A stretch of 64,000 nt of DNA from Candidatus Rifleibacteriota bacterium (GTDB lineage Bacteria; Muiribacteriota; Ozemobacteria; Ozemobacterales; Ozemobacteraceae). The translations under genes were made by a program, and so were the position numbers. The notes beneath the pieces were generated by a model. That model saw only the letters and a list, made by a program, of their open reading frames with translations, had not been told where the DNA came from and ran no database searches. The stretch spans positions 1 to 64,000 of the forward strand of contig CAJOND010000009.1 in NCBI GenBank assembly GCA_905236675.1, written 5' to 3'. Numbering within the stretch: position 1 is the first letter of the stretch; each line of letters opens with the position of its first letter. Below are positions 60,485-64,000 of this stretch, piece after piece.

Positions 60485-63431
60485 CTGTTGACCTCTTGGT
60501 TATTTGACTTCTAATTAAAGCAATAGGATTATTTTCTGCAAGTTTCTTTATTTGAGCCGACGGGAGATCTGATTTGTGATGAACAAAAAGAACATTTATA
60601 TTTCCCTTATCTTTGTTTATTATTTCATTTATGTTTTTATTCAGCTGATTTTTAAAGTTCGCTACGTTATTTTTAAGAAATTCTGTTTTGAATTCTTCTA
60701 GAGTATTAGATTCTATTTTTCTTGAAAACGCTATAAGTTCTGAGTTCTTTTGAAGTTCATAATTTGTATCATTTGTTTTTATCGATTGATTGAAATAACT
60801 TTCTTTATTGGGTAAATCTATTATTTCACATTCAGAAGTCTGATGGTTAATTTTTAACAGACTAAACTGACCCAACCCAGAATAAGTTATTATGTTGTTT
60901 TTGGGATCCAAAAACATACTAATTATGCTTCCATCAATATCTCTTTTATAGTTTATCCTAAAGAATTCTTCCAAGCTCTTAATACATTGTGCTGGAGATC
61001 TATAACCCTGTTGTTCTACAAAAATTTTCATTGACATACTAGCTATTGACAGCCATAAAGCAGCATCTAAAGAATCTTTATCATCTATTTGTAACATAAA
61101 CATAAAAATATTGCCGTTATCAAGAACTGAAGTATATGATAAAACATTACTAGAGTCTTGAGTGTTAATTTCATCTATTTCGTAATCCTCGTTGGAGAAA
61201 GATACGAAAGGCAATAAAAAATTAGATATATTCTTGCTGTCCTTGAACTCTCTAGCTTTTAATACTAGATTGGTAAGACCTGTTGATATATTTTCTATTT
61301 CATTACTATCTTTAGAAAAATTGATAAGATTATCTTCAACACTTTGATTTTTTTCTATAGCAATCGCATTTTTCCTAAGAATATTCATAGGGAAACTAAT
61401 AGAATGGCTTAATAAATAACTTATAAATATCATGATTAGAAGAGAAAATGCGGTACCTGTAAGAAGAACTTTTGACAGGCTGAATACTTTGTCTCCTATT
61501 TTATTTATAGGCATAGCTAAGAAAAGGTTGTAATTTTTCATATTATTAGCTGATATTGCTCCAACAATTACTTCTTTCCCTTTTACTCTACCTTTTTTGA
61601 ATCCAGGAAGCTGGTTTTGATTAACTGTGTCGTTCAATTTCCACAAAGGTTCTTCAAATATATAAGAATGCCTTGGATAATAAGATTGTTCATTTGATAA
61701 CGTTTTAGGGAAAGCTATCAATTCAAAATCTTTTGTTTTACTCAAATTGCGACCAGTTTCAATTAAATAGCTCTTTTCCAATTTCTTTGGATCATGAATA
61801 ATCAAAAGACAACCATTTGCATAGTCTTTGTCATCTATGGCAAAATCCATAAATGCTAAGGTTTCTTCGTTATCTAATTTGGTTTCAATAAAATTTGATC
61901 GACCAAAAAGAAGTCCGTCTACAGCATTTGAAGTTATTACTCTAATAGAAGCCGGTTCTGACTGGTTTTCTATCCTATTCCTAGAAGAATTAAATGTTCT
62001 CAAACTTTGAATGGCTAGCCTATTAACTATTTTATTGTAACGTGCTGCTAAGCTAGAAGAATTTTTGGATGTTCCAGAGACAGGAGCTTGAAACGCTATT
62101 TTCCCAGTATGATCTGCATAGACAGCATAGGCAATAACTTCTTCTTCTTGAGCTTTTATAAGTGGAGCTAATATTTCTGCTGGTTTTTTGTCTGAATTGG
62201 ACAATACTTCCATAAAATGCCTATATTGGAATAGTAAATCATCGAAAGAGTCTGTATATTGCTGGTCAACTTTTTCAAGAATTTCAATAGCTTCATTTTT
62301 GTATTTTTGAATAGTAGTATTATTTTTTTCATATTGATAAGCAATAGTACTTATAAGAATTGCAATAAAACCAATAATTGCAGAAAATCCAAAAACACAT
62401 ATAGCTTGAGTTTTTATAGAAAAATTAAAGTTGACTTTAAAAACACTTTTCCAAATTAAAAAAAGAATTATAACTGGTATGAATATCAGCAAAAAGTTAT
62501 TATAATTCTTTAATAATGAAGGTGGTTTCGGACAAGGACGTGAACATATTAATCTTATCCCATCCTGAGTATCGTTTATCGCAAATAATTCATTTTCATA
62601 AACGAAGTTATATTTTAATGAGTTTTCTGAAAGTAAAAGAGTTGCACTCTTTTTTAATTTGCGTCCTCTGCTGCTCTTGTTTGAGGCAGGTTGTTTTAAA
62701 TCTATGTAAGAGAATGTGTATTCAGGTTTGGTAAGTTTTTGCATAGATTTAATCGTTCTGTCAGCCAGGTTATATTTATCTAGTTTTTCCATATTTAACC
62801 AAGCTAGCAAGTCACCGGTTTTTTCTTTATTTTCGGTTGTAAAGCGGACCTTAAACCAACCTCCCATTTTTCGAAGTCCGATACCTTGAAAATTAATTAA
62901 AGTATTAGGGGAAGCAGCTATTATTGATAAAGTCATTTCATTCCCTGAATAACCAATTGCGGCATTGCGTTCTTCTGGTGTAGGAGAAGCTTCGGGACTA
63001 ACTGAAAAACGTTTGATTGCTTTTAGATAATCTTGAGAAAATTTCGTTTTTACTAAATTCTCACCAGCAGGCCATTTTAATCTTGTTCCATTCTCATCAA
63101 ACAAAGCAAACTCCAACAAATCTTTGTTTTCAATTCTAGAAACTTCATCTATACTTTCTACCCACTTAAAAGAATCTGCTAAACGTTGTATAGCATCTTG
63201 GTAGTAGGATTCGGGTTCCGTTTTACGTAACATATGAGCTGTTATTTCTGACATTTCGCTCAATGTCTCATTAATGGAATCTTCTTGAAGATTTTTTTGA
63301 ATATAATAAAAAGATACCCAAATTGTTATAGATGGCAAAATAACTAGAATGAAAAAAGTCACAAGTCCACTGATGGACTCGGAATATTTATTAAAAAAAG
63401 ATTTTTTATCTTCGATTTGCTTTAGAAACAT
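60477..63431 (-). CDS. SpoIIE-like receptor, strongly degenerate partner
   Basis: 984 residues with the same two-sensor, four-helix layout (first helix about 20-43, HAMP-like about 660-720). The C-terminal domain aligns with SpoIIE only in outline: FMLQIDDKDSLDAALWLSIASM replaces the ADVSGHG...AAL block and LIAFSRKIES replaces the TDG block, so metal ligands are lost. It overlaps the next gene by eight bases, in the same paired arrangement as the cyclases at 10305-16233. A sensor or scaffold that controls the partner is more likely than a phosphatase. Confidence 0.75.
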   Translation of the reverse strand: MFLKQIEDKKSFFNKYSESISGLVTFFILVILPSITIWVSFYYIQKNLQEDSINETLSEMSEITAHMLRKTEPESYYQDAIQRLADSFKWVESIDEVSRIENKDLLEFALFDENGTRLKWPAGENLVKTKFSQDYLKAIKRFSVSPEASPTPEERNAAIGYSGNEMTLSIIAASPNTLINFQGIGLRKMGGWFKVRFTTENKEKTGDLLAWLNMEKLDKYNLADRTIKSMQKLTKPEYTFSYIDLKQPASNKSSRGRKLKKSATLLLSENSLKYNFVYENELFAINDTQDGIRLICSRPCPKPPSLLKNYNNFLLIFIPVIILFLIWKSVFKVNFNFSIKTQAICVFGFSAIIGFIAILISTIAYQYEKNNTTIQKYKNEAIEILEKVDQQYTDSFDDLLFQYRHFMEVLSNSDKKPAEILAPLIKAQEEEVIAYAVYADHTGKIAFQAPVSGTSKNSSSLAARYNKIVNRLAIQSLRTFNSSRNRIENQSEPASIRVITSNAVDGLLFGRSNFIETKLDNEETLAFMDFAIDDKDYANGCLLIIHDPKKLEKSYLIETGRNLSKTKDFELIAFPKTLSNEQSYYPRHSYIFEEPLWKLNDTVNQNQLPGFKKGRVKGKEVIVGAISANNMKNYNLFLAMPINKIGDKVFSLSKVLLTGTAFSLLIMIFISYLLSHSISFPMNILRKNAIAIEKNQSVEDNLINFSKDSNEIENISTGLTNLVLKAREFKDSKNISNFLLPFVSFSNEDYEIDEINTQDSSNVLSYTSVLDNGNIFMFMLQIDDKDSLDAALWLSIASMSMKIFVEQQGYRSPAQCIKSLEEFFRINYKRDIDGSIISMFLDPKNNIITYSGLGQFSLLKINHQTSECEIIDLPNKESYFNQSIKTNDTNYELQKNSELIAFSRKIESNTLEEFKTEFLKNNVANFKNQLNKNINEIINKDKGNINVLFVHHKSDLPSAQIKKLAENNPIALIRSQITKRSTDA

Positions 63432-63522
63432 ATTGATATTTTAAACCATAGAGAATCAAAAGGCAAGATTTTAAGAGGGAAGAGCATATTATAAGTTTCT
63501 AAAAACAATAGAAACAAAAATG

Positions 63523-63550
63523 TAAAGTATATACCTATAAATGCCGATTA
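63523..63550 (+). promoter_or_regulatory. Sigma-28-like promoter of the TPR gene
   Basis: TAAAGTAT (63523-63530), 12 bases, then GCCGATTA (63543-63550), one mismatch from the FliA -10 consensus. Start point about 45 bp before the ATG at 63598. Confidence 0.6.
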
Positions 63551-63597
63551 TGATGAAGAATAATATTATAAAAAGACAAAGCCATAGGAGGCATTTT

Positions 63598-64000
63598 ATG
63601 AAAAAGCTGGCATTAACAGGTTTTTTAGTGCTTTTTCTTAATTTACCTGCGTTTTCTTTAAGTCTTGATGCACTTCCTGCTTACCAGGACGAAGGAATGA
63701 AACTTTATATACGCGGAACAAGCAGATTACAGGAAAACAATTATACAGAAGCAGTTTCTGATTTGACTAAAGCTGTCAAATTACGACCTGATATACCTGA
63801 AGCTTTTCATAACCTTGGCTATGCCTTTGAACGCTGTGGAGATATAAAAAATGCCATTAGAGCTTATGAAAGAGCTCTGAACTTAAAACCTGCATATCCT
63901 TCAGCTCTAAATAATTTAGGTTTTTTGCTTGCTTCAACAGAGCAGGATTTGCTACAAGCTATAGGTCTTTGTCAGAGAGCGGTGCAGCTTTCTCCTAATA
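63598..64000 (+). CDS. Exported TPR protein, 5' part
   Basis: The first 134 codons of a gene that runs off the right edge. A clear ribosome binding site (TAGGAGG) precedes the ATG. The signal peptide (LALTGFLVLFLNLPAFSLS, about residues 4-22) is followed by tetratricopeptide repeats: NYTEAVSDLTKAVKLRPD, then IKNAIRAYERALNLKPAYPS (read as separate 34-residue repeats), then AIGLCQRAVQLSPN. Probably periplasmic or outer-membrane-associated scaffold. It is divergent from the SpoIIE-like pair and carries the best sigma-28-like promoter in the window. Confidence 0.85.
   Translation, partial: MKKLALTGFLVLFLNLPAFSLSLDALPAYQDEGMKLYIRGTSRLQENNYTEAVSDLTKAVKLRPDIPEAFHNLGYAFERCGDIKNAIRAYERALNLKPAYPSALNNLGFLLASTEQDLLQAIGLCQRAVQLSPN

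Noticed and set aside
1-64000. CRISPR array
   Set aside because: The only tandem repeats have a 7-nt period without spacers; no 24-40-nt direct repeats with unique spacers were seen.

Overview
The window is AT-rich chromosomal DNA from a Gram-negative-type bacterium. Support comes from many lipoprotein signal peptides, a LolA-like carrier, a SurA/PrsA-like foldase and TldD/TldE. It mixes housekeeping genes usually seen in Firmicutes (RNase Y next to YmdB, PTS enzyme I) with a Ycf46-like AAA+ ATPase and large two-sensor receptors carrying cyclase or SpoIIE-type outputs. This would fit an uncultured lineage such as the candidate phylum Riflebacteria. That placement is an impression from gene content only and is low confidence.

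Layout. 1-5.9 kb is an accessory patch: a DUF3990/DUF3791 pair, a large Ig-like/GLUG surface lipoprotein broken by two frameshifts, an orphan XRE regulator, a HicAB toxin-antitoxin module, and two decayed C-terminal scraps of DUF4143-type ATPases. 5.9-10.3 kb holds a DUF1254/DUF1214 lipoprotein, a hypothetical gene, tRNA-Pro(GGG), a GNAT acetyltransferase and a stand-alone MetH reactivation domain. 10.3-18.8 kb is tldD-tldE followed by two overlapping class III cyclase receptors. 19.1-25.3 kb carries a CYTH phosphatase, malic enzyme, and a LolA-like / TPR / sigma-54 activator operon. 25.4-30.4 kb is ptsI, a DUF192 lipoprotein and a Wzy-TPR gene with a frameshift. 30.4-38.9 kb is surE, birA, ymdB, rny, a PPIase and metH. 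39-50 kb is a Q/N-rich lipoprotein, a thiol protein, an ArsB/SLC13-type carrier, MATE, TcdA, a zinc ribbon protein, a Ser-rich EF-hand protein and a FecCD-type ABC transporter. 50-57 kb is an RnfD/RnfG pair, a Ycf46-like ATPase, CysE, and a lipoprotein/HEAT operon. 57.4-63.4 kb holds two overlapping SpoIIE-like receptors, and a truncated TPR gene ends the window.

Most striking is the cyclase pair at 10305-16233. The two proteins lose complementary catalytic residues: one keeps the metal-binding aspartates and lacks the Asn/Arg pair, the other is the reverse. This predicts an obligate C1/C2-like heterodimer with one working site, as in animal transmembrane adenylyl cyclases. The SpoIIE-like pair at 57422-63431 has the same four-helix, two-sensor, HAMP layout and the same overlapping gene order, but appears to have lost its phosphatase metal ligands.

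Two dispersed patterns cross the window. One is a set of 7-nt tandem repeats between genes, similar in kind to cyanobacterial STRRs. The other is a set of three sigma-28-like promoters (TAAA ... GCCGAT type, identical spacing) in front of exported proteins.
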